Shown piece by piece: positions 46,635-55,826 of a DNA stretch of 64,000 nt; positions within the stretch are counted from its first letter, which is position 1, and every line of letters starts with the position of its first letter. The notes under the pieces were generated by a model. That model made no database searches, was not told the DNA's origin, and saw only the letters and a list, made by a program, of their open reading frames with translations. The position numbers and the translations under genes were made by a program. Source of the stretch: Allobosea sp. (GTDB taxonomy: Bacteria > Pseudomonadota > Alphaproteobacteria > Rhizobiales > Beijerinckiaceae); NCBI RefSeq assembly GCF_017308075.1, contig NZ_JAFKFX010000024.1, positions 186,001 through 250,000 of the forward strand, read 5' to 3'.

Positions 46635-49600
46635 TGAACCTGCCCGAGCTCTGCATCCGTCGCCCGGTCATGACCACTCTGGTCATGGCGACGTTCCTGA
46701 TCTTCGGGCTCTTCGCCTTTAAGCAATTGCCGGTCGCGGCCCTGCCCCGCGTCGACTTCCCGACGATCAATGTCAGTGCCCGCCTGCCCGGCGCCAGCCC
46801 GGAGACGATGGCTTCGTCGATCGCCGCCCCGCTGGAGCGCGAATTCGCCTCGATCTCCGGCATCACCTCGATGTCCTCGGTCTCGCAGCTCGGCTCGACC
46901 TCGATCACCCTGCAATTCGACCTCAACCGCAACATCGACGGCGCCGCGCTCGATGTGCAGGCGGCGCTCAGCGCTACGACGCGGCGCCTGCCGCCGGAGC
47001 TCCCTGCTCCGCCGAGCTTCAGGAAGGTCAACCCGGCCGACCAGCCGGTGCTGTTCATGGTGCTGACCTCGGCGACCAAGCCGCTCTACGAGGTCCATGA
47101 GTTCGGCGAGAACGTGCTGCAGCAGCAGATCGCGCAATTGCCGGGCGTCGCCCAGGTCAACATCTTCGGCGCGCAGAAATACGCGGTGCGCATCCTGGTC
47201 AATCCCGATGCGGTCTCGGCACGCGGGCTCTCGCTCGCCGATGTCCGAAACGCCGTTTCGGCCGCCAACTCGAACTCGCCCGTCGGCACGCTGAACGGCA
47301 TCAACCAGCGCCTGACCCTGGGAGCCACCGGTCAGCTCGAACGCGCCGCCGAATACGGCAACCTGATCATCTCGCAGAAGAACGGCATCCCGATCCGGCT
47401 CAGCGACGTCGCCCAGACCTTCGACTCCGTCGAGAACAACCAGACCGCGAGCTGGTATAATGGCGAGCGCTCGATCATCCTCGCCGTCTATCGCCAATCC
47501 GACGCCAACACCGTCGAAGTGGTCGACAGCATCAAGGACCGGCTCGAAGCCTATCGCGCGCAATTGCCGGCGGCGATGAACCTCGCGGTGTTGAACGACC
47601 GCTCGATCCCGATCCGCGAGGCGGTCGAGGATGTCGAGGTCTCGCTGATGATCGCCATCGTGCTGGTGATCATGGTGATCTTCCTCTTCCTGAAGAGCCT
47701 GACCGCCACGCTGATCCCGACGCTGGCGCTGCCGATCTCGCTGATCGGCACCTTCGCGATCATGTATGCGCTCGGCTATTCGCTCGACAACATCTCGCTG
47801 CTCGCGCTGACGCTCGCCGTCGGCTTCGTCGTCGACGACGCGATCGTCATGCTGGAGAACATCATCCGCCATATCGAGATGGGCAAAAAGCCGTTCCAGG
47901 CGGCGCTCGACGGCTCGCGCGAGATCGGCTTCACCATTGTCTCGATCACCATCTCGCTGGTGGCAGTCTTCATCCCGGTCTTCTTCATGGGCGGCGTCGT
48001 CGGCAAGGTCTTCGCCGAATTCGCCGGCACGATCGCCGCGGCGATCATCGTCTCCGGCTTCGTCTCGCTGACGCTGACGCCGATGCTCTGCGCCCGCTTC
48101 CTCAAGGCGCATGACCAGCACAAGAAGCCGAGCCTGCTCGACCGCACCTTCGAAGCCGGCTTCCAGGGCATGCTGTCAGCCTATCGCTGGACGCTTGACC
48201 ATGTGCTGAAGGCCCGCTTCCTGATGCTGCTGTTCACGCTGGGCACGGTCTATGTCTCGGTCCAGCTCTATATCGACATCCCCAAGGGCTTCTTTCCGAT
48301 CGAGGATACCGGCCTGCTGCGCGGCGCGACCGAGGGTCCGCCGGACACCTCCTTCGAAGCGATGGCGGAGCGCCAGATCCGCGTCGCCGAGATCGTCCGT
48401 TCCGACCCGGCGGTCGACTATCTGACCTCGAATATCGGCGGCTTCAACGCGACCAATAACGGTTTCATGTTCATCGCGTTGAAGCCCAAATCAGAGCGCG
48501 ACAAGGCCGATGTGGTGATCGCGCGGCTGCGCCGCGCAACCGCCGAAGTGCCCGGCATGACGGCGGTTTTCCAGCAGGTCCAGAACATCAATCTAAATGC
48601 CGGCCGTGCCTCGCGCGCGCAATACCTCTATTCGCTGCAGGGGCCGGACCTCGCGGCGCTGTTCAATTACGCGCCGCTGATGCAGCAGCGGCTCGCCCAG
48701 ATTCCGCAACTGCGCGATGCTAATATCGACCTGCAGTTACGCAACCCGCAGCTCTCGATCGACATCGACCGCGAGCGCGCCGCCAGCCTCGGCATCTCCA
48801 GCGACCAGATCCGCCAGGCGCTCGGCAACGCCTTCGGCTCGCGCCAGATCGCCACGATCTTCACGCCCGCGACCGACTACCAGGTGATCATGGAGGCGAA
48901 CCGCGCCTATCAGCAGGATCCGGGCGTGCTCTCGCGGCTCCTGCTCAAGACCGCGAACGGCCAGAACGTCCCGCTGGAAACCGTGGCGACGATCAAGCCG
49001 AGCGTCGGTCCGCTCGCGGTCAATCGGATCTCGCAGCAGCCGGCGGTGACGATCTCGTTCAACACGGCGCCCGGCGTCTCGCTCGGCGATGCCGTCAACG
49101 CGATCCGCGCCGCCGAGCGCGACGTGAACCTCCCCGCCTCGATCGTCACCAGCTTCGCCGGCTCGGCCCAGCTCTTCCAGGATGCGTTGAAGGGCCAGGG
49201 CCTGCTGATCTTCGCGGCGATCCTGGTGATCTACATCATCCTCGGCATCCTCTATGAGAGCTTCATTCACCCGATCACGATCCTCTCCGGGTTGCCTTCG
49301 GCCGGCCTCGGCGCCCTGCTCGCGCTGCAGTACTTTCACATGGACCTGTCGGTGATCGCGATCATCGGCATCCTGATGCTGGTCGGCATCGTCAAGAAGA
49401 ACGCGATCATGATGGTCGACTTCGCGATCGAGCGCCGCCGCCATGGCGACGATGCGCTCTCGGCAATCCGCGAAGCCGCGCTGGTGCGCTTCCGGCCGAT
49501 CATGATGACGAGTTTCGCCGCGATCTTCGGCGTGCTGCCGATCGCGCTGGGCGCCGGCGCCGGCGCCGAACTGCGCCAGCCGCTCGGCATCGCCGTGGTC

Positions 49601-49774
49601 GGCGGCCTCCTGGTTTCGCAGCTCCTGACGCTCTACATCACACCGGTGATCTATTTCTACCTCGATAAGGTCGACAGCTGGATCGCCGGGCGCGGCCGCG
49701 GCGAGCCCGACGAAGCGCCGGTCGAGGCTGCACCGGTCGCCGTCCCGCAGGCCATGCATCGCGCCGAGCGCTGA
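46634..49774 (+). CDS. RND multidrug efflux permease (AcrB/MdtB-like)
   Basis: Proton-driven trimeric efflux pump of 1046 residues, full length. The proton-relay aspartates are in helix 4 (Asp401 and Asp402 in VGFVVDDAIVMLEN), and the helix-6 region GGVVGKVFAEFAGTIA is typical. Two large periplasmic domains lie after helix 1 and helix 7. It looks closer to the MdtBC/MexF-like group than to metal pumps, since no metal-site motifs are seen. Substrate not predictable. A terminator-like hairpin follows. Confidence 0.95.
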   Translation: MNLPELCIRRPVMTTLVMATFLIFGLFAFKQLPVAALPRVDFPTINVSARLPGASPETMASSIAAPLEREFASISGITSMSSVSQLGSTSITLQFDLNRNIDGAALDVQAALSATTRRLPPELPAPPSFRKVNPADQPVLFMVLTSATKPLYEVHEFGENVLQQQIAQLPGVAQVNIFGAQKYAVRILVNPDAVSARGLSLADVRNAVSAANSNSPVGTLNGINQRLTLGATGQLERAAEYGNLIISQKNGIPIRLSDVAQTFDSVENNQTASWYNGERSIILAVYRQSDANTVEVVDSIKDRLEAYRAQLPAAMNLAVLNDRSIPIREAVEDVEVSLMIAIVLVIMVIFLFLKSLTATLIPTLALPISLIGTFAIMYALGYSLDNISLLALTLAVGFVVDDAIVMLENIIRHIEMGKKPFQAALDGSREIGFTIVSITISLVAVFIPVFFMGGVVGKVFAEFAGTIAAAIIVSGFVSLTLTPMLCARFLKAHDQHKKPSLLDRTFEAGFQGMLSAYRWTLDHVLKARFLMLLFTLGTVYVSVQLYIDIPKGFFPIEDTGLLRGATEGPPDTSFEAMAERQIRVAEIVRSDPAVDYLTSNIGGFNATNNGFMFIALKPKSERDKADVVIARLRRATAEVPGMTAVFQQVQNINLNAGRASRAQYLYSLQGPDLAALFNYAPLMQQRLAQIPQLRDANIDLQLRNPQLSIDIDRERAASLGISSDQIRQALGNAFGSRQIATIFTPATDYQVIMEANRAYQQDPGVLSRLLLKTANGQNVPLETVATIKPSVGPLAVNRISQQPAVTISFNTAPGVSLGDAVNAIRAAERDVNLPASIVTSFAGSAQLFQDALKGQGLLIFAAILVIYIILGILYESFIHPITILSGLPSAGLGALLALQYFHMDLSVIAIIGILMLVGIVKKNAIMMVDFAIERRRHGDDALSAIREAALVRFRPIMMTSFAAIFGVLPIALGAGAGAELRQPLGIAVVGGLLVSQLLTLYITPVIYFYLDKVDSWIAGRGRGEPDEAPVEAAPVAVPQAMHRAER

Positions 49775-49786
49775 TCGCGATCCGTT

Positions 49787-49840
49787 AAGGATCCGCCGCG
49801 CCTGCGGGCCGATCCTTCAAATTTTCGAGAATTTTTTCGA
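49787..49840 (+). terminator. Rho-independent terminator of the RND operon
   Basis: AAGGATC (49787-49793) and GATCCTT (49811-49817) flank a GC-rich inner stem; CAAATTTTCGAGAATTTTTT follows directly, the longest T-runs in the region. It starts 12 bases after the pump stop. This is the most convincing intrinsic terminator in the window. Confidence 0.75.
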
Positions 49841-49905
49841 GCATTCTGAACAGCGCCCGGCCTACCGCTCACCACAAGACGAGCTTCGTGGGGGAGCGCA
49901 GGGAC

Positions 49906-50886
49906 ATGTCGGGCGTTGGGGAAGGGATGGCAGAGCGGCCTCGCGCCGCTGGCCCCGGCGCTGGCAGGCATTCCGCCGGCTATCGGCCCCGGCTCTTTCA
50001 TGGCTCTGCTCTCCTCGCCGCCGCCATCGGTGCCGGCGCCCTGTTGGCGGCCTCCTCATTCGTACGCGCCGAGGACGATGCCGGAATCCGGGCCTTCCAC
50101 CGGGCCGAAGCGGGCAGATGGGCCGGCCGGCCGGCCGCGCCCTCTGTGCCGGCGCCTCTCTGGTTCGCCCGCCCGCCCCTCGCCATGCGGAATGAAGGGC
50201 GCCTTAGCCAGCCTGCCCGCCCGAAGCCGCGGCTGGCAGCGCCTCACGATCGCGGCTCCTTTGCTGGCATGGGCAGTGCCGGCCGTACGGTCTGCGTGCG
50301 CCTTTGCGACGGCTTCCATGCTCCGCTCGGTCATGCCCGCTCACAGGCCGATTTCCGGGCCCAGGAAGCCTTGTGCGAGGCGCAGAACCCCGGTGTTCCC
50401 GTCAAGCTCTTCCGACTGCAGGCGGGCGCCGCGACGGTCGATCGTGCCATCGCCGGCGACGGCACCCGCTATGCCGCGCTGCCGAACGCCTATGCCTATG
50501 AGAAGAAGGCCGATCCGATCTGCCGGCCGGCGATTGCCGGTGCCGGCGAACGGCGCGTCTCTCTGCTGCGCGGCATCACCTTGCGTCCCGGTGACTCCAT
50601 CGTCCTCGACGGCAAGGTCGCGACCTTCACGGGCGCCTCGGCCTTTCCGTACGAGGCCGGCGACTTCGAGGATTTTCGCCAGGCCGGCAGGCTCGGCTCT
50701 GCCACGAAGCGGATGATCGACGAGACCGTCGGCATCAGCCAAGCCGAGGCGCGCCAGAAACTCCTGCGCCAGAGCCTTCAGGTGCGCGAAGCGCCGCGCG
50801 AGCTTGCCAGCGTGGCCGAGCTTCGCGGCATGCTCGATTCCGACACCCGCATGGCCGTGCCACTGCGGGAGACGATCCTGCGCTGA
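49906..50886 (+). CDS. DUF2865 protein, paralogue 1
   Basis: A 326-residue exported or membrane-anchored protein. A hydrophobic segment ends at FVRAEDDAGIRAFHR, a probable signal-peptide cleavage region. The C-terminal domain begins with VCVRLCDGFHAPLGH, the DUF2865 signature with its two cysteines, followed by CEAQNPGVPVKLF and GERRVSLLRGITLRPGD. The function is unknown. The ATG at 49906 is preferred (GGGGGAG upstream); GTG 49888 and ATG 49927 are alternatives. The next gene is its close paralogue. Confidence 0.8.
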   Translation: MSGVGEGMAERPRAAGPGAGRHSAGYRPRLFHGSALLAAAIGAGALLAASSFVRAEDDAGIRAFHRAEAGRWAGRPAAPSVPAPLWFARPPLAMRNEGRLSQPARPKPRLAAPHDRGSFAGMGSAGRTVCVRLCDGFHAPLGHARSQADFRAQEALCEAQNPGVPVKLFRLQAGAATVDRAIAGDGTRYAALPNAYAYEKKADPICRPAIAGAGERRVSLLRGITLRPGDSIVLDGKVATFTGASAFPYEAGDFEDFRQAGRLGSATKRMIDETVGISQAEARQKLLRQSLQVREAPRELASVAELRGMLDSDTRMAVPLRETILR

Positions 50887-50992
50887 GGCGCGTCCGGCTC
50901 ACCTCCCGAGTCCTGCGGCGGGCGCGGCGTTAAGCATCGCGCCCGTTTGCCGTTGCGGCCGCCTGCGATTGAATACTAACAAAAAGTAAATT

Positions 50993-52138
50993 ATGGCTCG
51001 TTTGCGGCGGACAGCTGAACCAGCGAGCGATGGAGTGATCGCGGTGTTTCGTGTCCGTAATATCGATTCGATTGCTCCCAAGGCAGCCATCGCTCTCGCT
51101 TCGACCTCTGCTGCGGCAGGCCGGGCCGGCAGCGGGCGCAAGCTGATGCGCCTGGCGGCGATGACCGGGTTCGGCCTTGCCTTGGGCGCCGGCGGCATGG
51201 TGCTGACCGTCACCTTGGTCCAGGCCGAGGACGACGCCGGCATCAGGGCCTTTCACCGGCAGGAGGCCGCGGCCCGGCAGGCCCGGTACCAGGCTGCGCC
51301 ACGAGCGGTCTATGCCTCCGCGCGGGCCTATGCCCCCGAGCGCAATCTCTGGACCTTGCCGCTCTGGCAGGCTCGTCCCGACGGCGTGATCGCGCATCCG
51401 AAGGTCGAGCTGAACCCGTTCAAGCGGCGTGAAGCCGCGCCGAAGCGCGCCGCCCCCCGGCAACCGGCGATCCGCTTTGACACCGTCTCGGGCGCCGCCG
51501 ACATGACGCGCACCATCTGCGTGCGCCTGTGCGACGGCTTCCACGCGCCGATCGGCTATCTCCGGAGCCAGGGCGATCTGAAGGCGCATGAGGCGCTTTG
51601 CCAGGCCAATAATCCCGGCATTCCGGTCAAGGTCTTCAAGGTCGCCGCAGGGGCCACGACCATCGACGGCGCGGTCGCCTCGGACGGCAGGACCTATCGC
51701 ACTCTGCCGGTCGCTTACGGCTATGAGCAATCCTCGGACCCGGCCTGCCGCCCTGCGATCGTCAACCCCGGCGAACGCCGCGTCTCCCTGCTGCGCGACA
51801 TCACCTTGCGTCCCGGCGACAGCGTGGTTCTCGACGGCAAGGTGCGAACCTTCGCCGGCTCGACCAAATGGCCCTATACCGCCTCCGATTTCCGCGACTT
51901 CCGCGACTCGTCCGATCTCAACGCGCGGCAGCGGCGCGAGATCGATGCAAGAGTCGGCATCTCGCATCGCGAGGCCGAACTGCGCAGTTTCCAGCGCCGG
52001 ATTCGTGTACGGGAGGCCAGTCTGCAGGATCCGAGCTTCGCCAGCGACGCTCCCATGCTCCGCGGCGGACTCGGACCGCGCGACCGCGTGGGCCCTGCGC
52101 CGAGGATCGTGCTCGAGACACCTTTCACCCGGAATTGA
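50993..52138 (+). CDS. DUF2865 protein, paralogue 2
   Basis: A 381-residue paralogue of the preceding protein. It shares the post-signal motif AEDDAGIRAFHR, the domain start ICVRLCDGFHAPIGY and the block GERRVSLLRDITLRPGDS-VVLDGKV; most positions of the C-terminal domain agree between the two. The extra length is mainly N-terminal linker. The start at 50993 has an AT-rich upstream region but no clear ribosome binding site; a GTG at 51044 with GGAG 8 bases upstream is an alternative. A tandem duplication is the simplest origin. Confidence 0.8.
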   Translation: MARLRRTAEPASDGVIAVFRVRNIDSIAPKAAIALASTSAAAGRAGSGRKLMRLAAMTGFGLALGAGGMVLTVTLVQAEDDAGIRAFHRQEAAARQARYQAAPRAVYASARAYAPERNLWTLPLWQARPDGVIAHPKVELNPFKRREAAPKRAAPRQPAIRFDTVSGAADMTRTICVRLCDGFHAPIGYLRSQGDLKAHEALCQANNPGIPVKVFKVAAGATTIDGAVASDGRTYRTLPVAYGYEQSSDPACRPAIVNPGERRVSLLRDITLRPGDSVVLDGKVRTFAGSTKWPYTASDFRDFRDSSDLNARQRREIDARVGISHREAELRSFQRRIRVREASLQDPSFASDAPMLRGGLGPRDRVGPAPRIVLETPFTRN

Positions 52139-52176
52139 GCTGGGACCTCGGCGCCCGACCAAGGATCGCAGAATAA

Positions 52177-52228
52177 GATTATTTTCCTGATATCTACAGC
52201 AGGAAAATAATCCCAGGCAATTTTGCCT
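52177..52228. promoter_or_regulatory. Long AT-rich dyad plus second palindrome upstream of the malyl-CoA lyase gene
   Basis: GATTATTTTCCTG (52177-52189) and CAGGAAAATAATC (52200-52212) are perfect 13-base arms with a 10-base centre. AGGCAATTTTGCCT (52215-52228), a perfect palindrome, follows 2 bases later. No T-run follows the first stem on the plus strand. The element could be an operator pair for the lyase gene (ATG at 52306), or a terminator of the DUF2865 gene. AT-rich perfect symmetry in so GC-rich a genome suggests selection. Confidence 0.55.
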
Positions 52229-52305
52229 AGACCTCTATCCCAAAGCCCAGTGGACGCCGTCAGCATGCTCGGCCACATTCGCTGCAGCGCAGCATGGAGC
52301 CGAGC

Positions 52306-53355
52306 ATGAGCACGAAGACACCCCGCCAGTTCTACCGCCCCCTGGCGATCGGTGCGCCGGAGCCCTATCGGGAGCCGCCGCTGCGCCTGGAGCGGATGAT
52401 CCATTTCGTCCCGCCCCATCTCGAAAAGGTGCGGGCCAAGGTTCCCGAGCTCGCCGGCCAGGTCGATATCGTGCTCGGCAATCTCGAGGATGCAATTCCG
52501 GTCGAGGCCAAGGAGGCCGCCCGGGACGGCTTCATCGAACTGGCCAAGGCCACCGATTTCGGCGCCACCGGTCTCTGGACCCGCGTCAACGCCCTGAACT
52601 CGCCCTGGTTCCTCGATGACATTGCCGCCATCATGAGCGAGATCGGCGGCAAGCTCGACGTCGTCATGGTGCCGAAGGTCGAGGGCCCCTGGGATATCCA
52701 CTTCGTCGACCAGTTGCTGGCGCAATACGAGGCGCGGCACGCCCTGCGAAAGCCGGTGCTGATTCACGCCATCCTGGAGACGGCCGAGGGCGTCAAGAAT
52801 GTCGATGCGATCGCCACGGCCTCCCCGCGCATGCATGGCATGAGCCTCGGCCCGGCCGATCTCGCCGCCTCGCGCGCGATGAAGACGACACGTGTCGGCG
52901 GCGGCCACCCTGAATACAAGGTGATCGCCGATCCCCAGGCCGATGGTGGGCCACGGGCCGTCGCCCAGCAGGATCTCTGGCACTACACGCTGGCGAAGAT
53001 GGTCGACGCCTGCGCCTCAGCCGGCCTGAAGCCGTTCTACGGCCCGTTCGGCGATTTCTCGGACGCAGCCGCCTGCGAGGCGCAATTCCGGAATGCCTTC
53101 CTGCTCGGCTGCGCCGGCGCCTGGACGCTGCATCCCTCCCAGATCGAGATCGCCAAGCGGGTCTTCAGCCCGGACCCGGACGAGGTCGCCTTCGCCCGCC
53201 GCATCCTGGACGCCATGCCGGATGGTTCCGGCGCTGTGATGATCGACGGCAAGATGCAGGACGACGCCACCTGGAAGCAGGCAAAGGTCATCGTCGATCT
53301 GGCGCGGCAGGTCGCGGGACGCGATCCGGCGCTCGCAGCCCGCTACGGTTTGTGA
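52306..53355 (+). CDS. HpcH/HpaI-type CoA lyase (L-malyl-CoA / beta-methylmalyl-CoA lyase)
   Basis: Predicted to cleave L-malyl-CoA or beta-methylmalyl-CoA to glyoxylate plus acetyl- or propionyl-CoA, a step of the ethylmalonyl-CoA or serine cycle. The 349-residue protein matches the Mcl group ([68 protein letters not shown] in outline). The Glu/Asp of NLEDAI and following acids bind Mg2+. The ATG at 52306 has GGAG 6 bases upstream; the ATG at 52294 overlaps that site and is rejected. It stands alone, behind a conspicuous dyad. Confidence 0.88.
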   Translation: MSTKTPRQFYRPLAIGAPEPYREPPLRLERMIHFVPPHLEKVRAKVPELAGQVDIVLGNLEDAIPVEAKEAARDGFIELAKATDFGATGLWTRVNALNSPWFLDDIAAIMSEIGGKLDVVMVPKVEGPWDIHFVDQLLAQYEARHALRKPVLIHAILETAEGVKNVDAIATASPRMHGMSLGPADLAASRAMKTTRVGGGHPEYKVIADPQADGGPRAVAQQDLWHYTLAKMVDACASAGLKPFYGPFGDFSDAAACEAQFRNAFLLGCAGAWTLHPSQIEIAKRVFSPDPDEVAFARRILDAMPDGSGAVMIDGKMQDDATWKQAKVIVDLARQVAGRDPALAARYGL

Positions 53356-53476
53356 CGCGAAGTCGTGACCGCGACGGAGATTGACCTGACGGCGAGCTAA
53401 TCCTAGGTCAGGCTTGGGTCGGCGACGCATTCTGGCGGGGTGAAACCCCACCATATCAAAAACAGATCGAAGAAGC

Positions 53477-53806
53477 ATGGAAGCAAGAACTGCGAAATTT
53501 CGCATCGGACAGGTGGTACGTCATCGCGTTTACCCGTTCCGCGGCGTAATCTTCGATGTCGATCCGGTCTTTTCCAATTCCGAGGAGTGGTGGCTCGCAA
53601 TCCCAGAGAATCTGCGCCCGTCCAAGGATCAACCCTTCTACCATCTGTTCGCCGAGAACGAGGAGACCGAATACGTCGCCTATGTCTCCGAACAGAACCT
53701 GGTCAGTGACGAGACGGGACAGCCGATCCGCCATCCCCAGGCGCGCGAATTCTTCCGGCGCGACCGCAAGGGGCGCTATCGGCTCGACAAGGCCGAGCTG
53801 AACTAA
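53477..53806 (+). CDS. hspQ: Heat shock protein HspQ (YccV family)
   Basis: A 109-residue protein of the YccV/HspQ family, linked to Lon-dependent proteolysis and replication control in E. coli. Family features: KFRIGQVVRHRVYPFRGVIFDVDP at the start, EEWWLAIPE and QPFYHLFAEN in the middle. GAAGAAG precedes the ATG. CCATAT at 53451-53456, a -10 hexamer typical of alphaproteobacterial RpoH promoters, lies 20 bases upstream of the ATG, but I cannot place a matching -35. Confidence 0.92.
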   Translation: MEARTAKFRIGQVVRHRVYPFRGVIFDVDPVFSNSEEWWLAIPENLRPSKDQPFYHLFAENEETEYVAYVSEQNLVSDETGQPIRHPQAREFFRRDRKGRYRLDKAELN

Positions 53807-53980
53807 GCCGGCTTCTGGCGTTCGGGCGAAGCGAACCTGCCGACCGAAACCTCGCTCCGGGGAAGCCGCGATGCGGCGCAGCTCCGGAATTCATCGCGGA
53901 GCGCTGAGGGCTGTGATGGCTTCCGGCGCTCCCTTTTGCAGCGCAGCCGGAATGATGGCGCGTGTTGCTCGGACGCCGCC

Positions 53981-55378
53981 CTATCGCTCCGGCTCGGCCT
54001 CCGGAAAACGCGCCGCGAAGGCCCCTTCCCGCTCGGGCGGCAGCCGCACCAGCAGGCTCAGCGCGCCGTCCTCACCGTCGCTGCGCGCCAGAATCTCGCC
54101 ATTGGCGTGCAGCCAGGCCAGCGATTTGCCGTCGCCCGGCGCGAGCACCAGCCGGTAGACCGGGCGGCTCCGCGCGATCCTGGCCTCGATCGCATCGGTC
54201 AGGCGCGTCATCCCCTCGCCGGTCAGGGCCGAGACCAGGACGGGCCGGGAAGCCTCCGGCCTCAGCCCGGCAAGCGCCGCCTGACGTTCGCGCTCGCCCT
54301 CGCCGAGCAGATCGGCCTTGTTCCAGACTTCGATCACGCGCTGGCCGTCATCGGGGTCGATGCCGAGATCGCGCAGGATCGCCCGCACATCCGCGGCCTG
54401 GGCCTGCGTGTCCTCATGCGAGACGTCGCGGACATGCAGCAGCACATCCGCCTCGATCGCATCCTCCAACGTCGCGCGGAAGGCGGCGACGAGCTGGGTC
54501 GGCAGATCCGAGATGAAGCCGACCGTGTCGGAGAGCAGGATCTTGGCGCCATGCGGCAGCTTCAGGGCCCGCGCCGTCGGATCGAGCGTGGCGAACAGCA
54601 TGTCCTGCGCCAGGACCTCGGCCGAGGTCAGGCGATTGAACAATGTCGACTTGCCGGCATTGGTGTAGCCGACGAGCGCGACGATCGGATAGGGCACGCG
54701 CTTGCGGCTGGCGCGATGCAGTGAGCGCGTGCGCTTCACTGTCTCGAGGTCGCGCTCGATCTTGGTCATCCGCTCCTGGATGACCCGCCTGTCGGCCTCG
54801 ATCTGGGTTTCGCCGGGGCCGCCGAGGAAGCCGAAGCCGCCGCGCTGGCGCTCGAGATGGGTCCAGGACCGCACGAGCCGGCTCTTCTGATAATTGAGAT
54901 GCGCGAGCTCGACCTGCAGCGTGCCTTCACGCGTGCGGGCGCGCCGGCCGAAGATCTCGAGGATCAGGCCGGTCCGGTCGATGACCTTGCAGCCGAAGGC
55001 CTTTTCGAGATTGCGCTGCTGCACCGGCGAGAGGGCGCAGTCCATCACGACGAGCCCGATCTCCTCGAGCTTCACCCGTTCCGCCAGCTCCTCGACCTTG
55101 CCCTTGCCGAGATAGGTCGCGGGCCGAAGCGCGCTCAGCATGACCTGGATCGCGTCGACCACCTGCAGGTCGATCGCGCCGGCGAGGCCTATCGCCTCGT
55201 CGAGGCGTGCCGCATGACTGCGCTGGTTCTCATCGGCCGCGCCGGCCCGGCCCGGGAGGGAGCGGGCCGGATAGGGGCCGACGACGAAGGCGCGGGTATC
55301 GGCCGCGATGGCGTGCTCCGCCGCATCGATCGGCTTGGCGATCGACGCGTCGGAATCACTCCCGGCCTTGCCGGCCAT
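53981..55378 (-). CDS. hflX: Ribosome-associated GTPase HflX
   Basis: GTPase that splits and rescues stalled ribosomes. The 465-residue protein has the HflX N-terminal domain ([23 protein letters not shown]-like block here [17 protein letters not shown]), a linker with [12 protein letters not shown], and the G domain (G1 [13 protein letters not shown]3 [11 protein letters not shown]4 NKAD). The ATG at 55378 lies 3 bases after the hfq stop, so the two are cotranscribed, as in many proteobacteria. Confidence 0.96.
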   Translation of the reverse strand: MAGKAGSDSDASIAKPIDAAEHAIAADTRAFVVGPYPARSLPGRAGAADENQRSHAARLDEAIGLAGAIDLQVVDAIQVMLSALRPATYLGKGKVEELAERVKLEEIGLVVMDCALSPVQQRNLEKAFGCKVIDRTGLILEIFGRRARTREGTLQVELAHLNYQKSRLVRSWTHLERQRGGFGFLGGPGETQIEADRRVIQERMTKIERDLETVKRTRSLHRASRKRVPYPIVALVGYTNAGKSTLFNRLTSAEVLAQDMLFATLDPTARALKLPHGAKILLSDTVGFISDLPTQLVAAFRATLEDAIEADVLLHVRDVSHEDTQAQAADVRAILRDLGIDPDDGQRVIEVWNKADLLGEGERERQAALAGLRPEASRPVLVSALTGEGMTRLTDAIEARIARSRPVYRLVLAPGDGKSLAWLHANGEILARSDGEDGALSLLVRLPPEREGAFAARFPEAEPER

Positions 55379-55381
55379 GGC

Positions 55382-55630
55382 TCAGGCCTTTTCCTGTTCC
55401 TCGGACTCGAACAGCTGCACGGGGTGACCCGGCATGATCGTCGAGATCGCATGCTTGTAGACGAGCTGCGAATGGCCATCGCGGCGCAGCAGCACGCAGA
55501 AATTGTCGAACCAGGTGACGACGCCCTGAAGCTTCACGCCGTTCACGAGGAAAATGGTGAGGGGAATCTTCTGTTTGCGGACGTGGTTGAGAAACGTGTC
55601 CTGGAGATTCTGAGCCCGCTCTGCGGCCAT
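55382..55630 (-). CDS. hfq: RNA chaperone Hfq
   Basis: Hexameric RNA chaperone of 82 residues. Sm1 and Sm2 motifs are intact ([22 protein letters not shown] and the [10 protein letters not shown] end). [20 protein letters not shown] is the standard N-terminus. The ATG at 55630 has GAGG 6 bases upstream; the frame is open for 9 codons further but is not conserved. A hairpin lies in its leader at 55649-55677. It sits between ntrX and hflX on the minus strand. Confidence 0.97.
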   Translation of the reverse strand: MAAERAQNLQDTFLNHVRKQKIPLTIFLVNGVKLQGVVTWFDNFCVLLRRDGHSQLVYKHAISTIMPGHPVQLFESEEQEKA

Positions 55631-55648
55631 GTTATGCCTCTGTTGTTG

Positions 55649-55677
55649 GGATCGCAATCGGCTTGCGCATGCGATCC
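55649..55677 (-). promoter_or_regulatory. Hairpin in the hfq leader
   Basis: GGATCGC (55649-55655) and GCGATCC (55671-55677) form a perfect 7-pair stem with a 15-base loop, 18 bases upstream of the hfq start on the minus strand. hfq is autoregulated at translation in other bacteria, so a leader structure may matter. Confidence 0.4.
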
Positions 55678-55826
55678 AGATCGTTCCGTTGGGAGCACGG
55701 CGACAGCCGCCGAGCCTCGGAACACCGACGCTCCATTAGATCGTGAGGGCGCGATGTCGCGCAAGGGTTGCGGTGCAACAATTTTAGGCGACCGCCCTGC
55801 GTGAAACGCATTGCGGACGCGCTATG

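Noticed and set aside
46106-48121. 671-codon minus-strand open frame over the RND genes
   Set aside because: Antisense shadow; Asp/Arg/Glu/His-rich with no domain.
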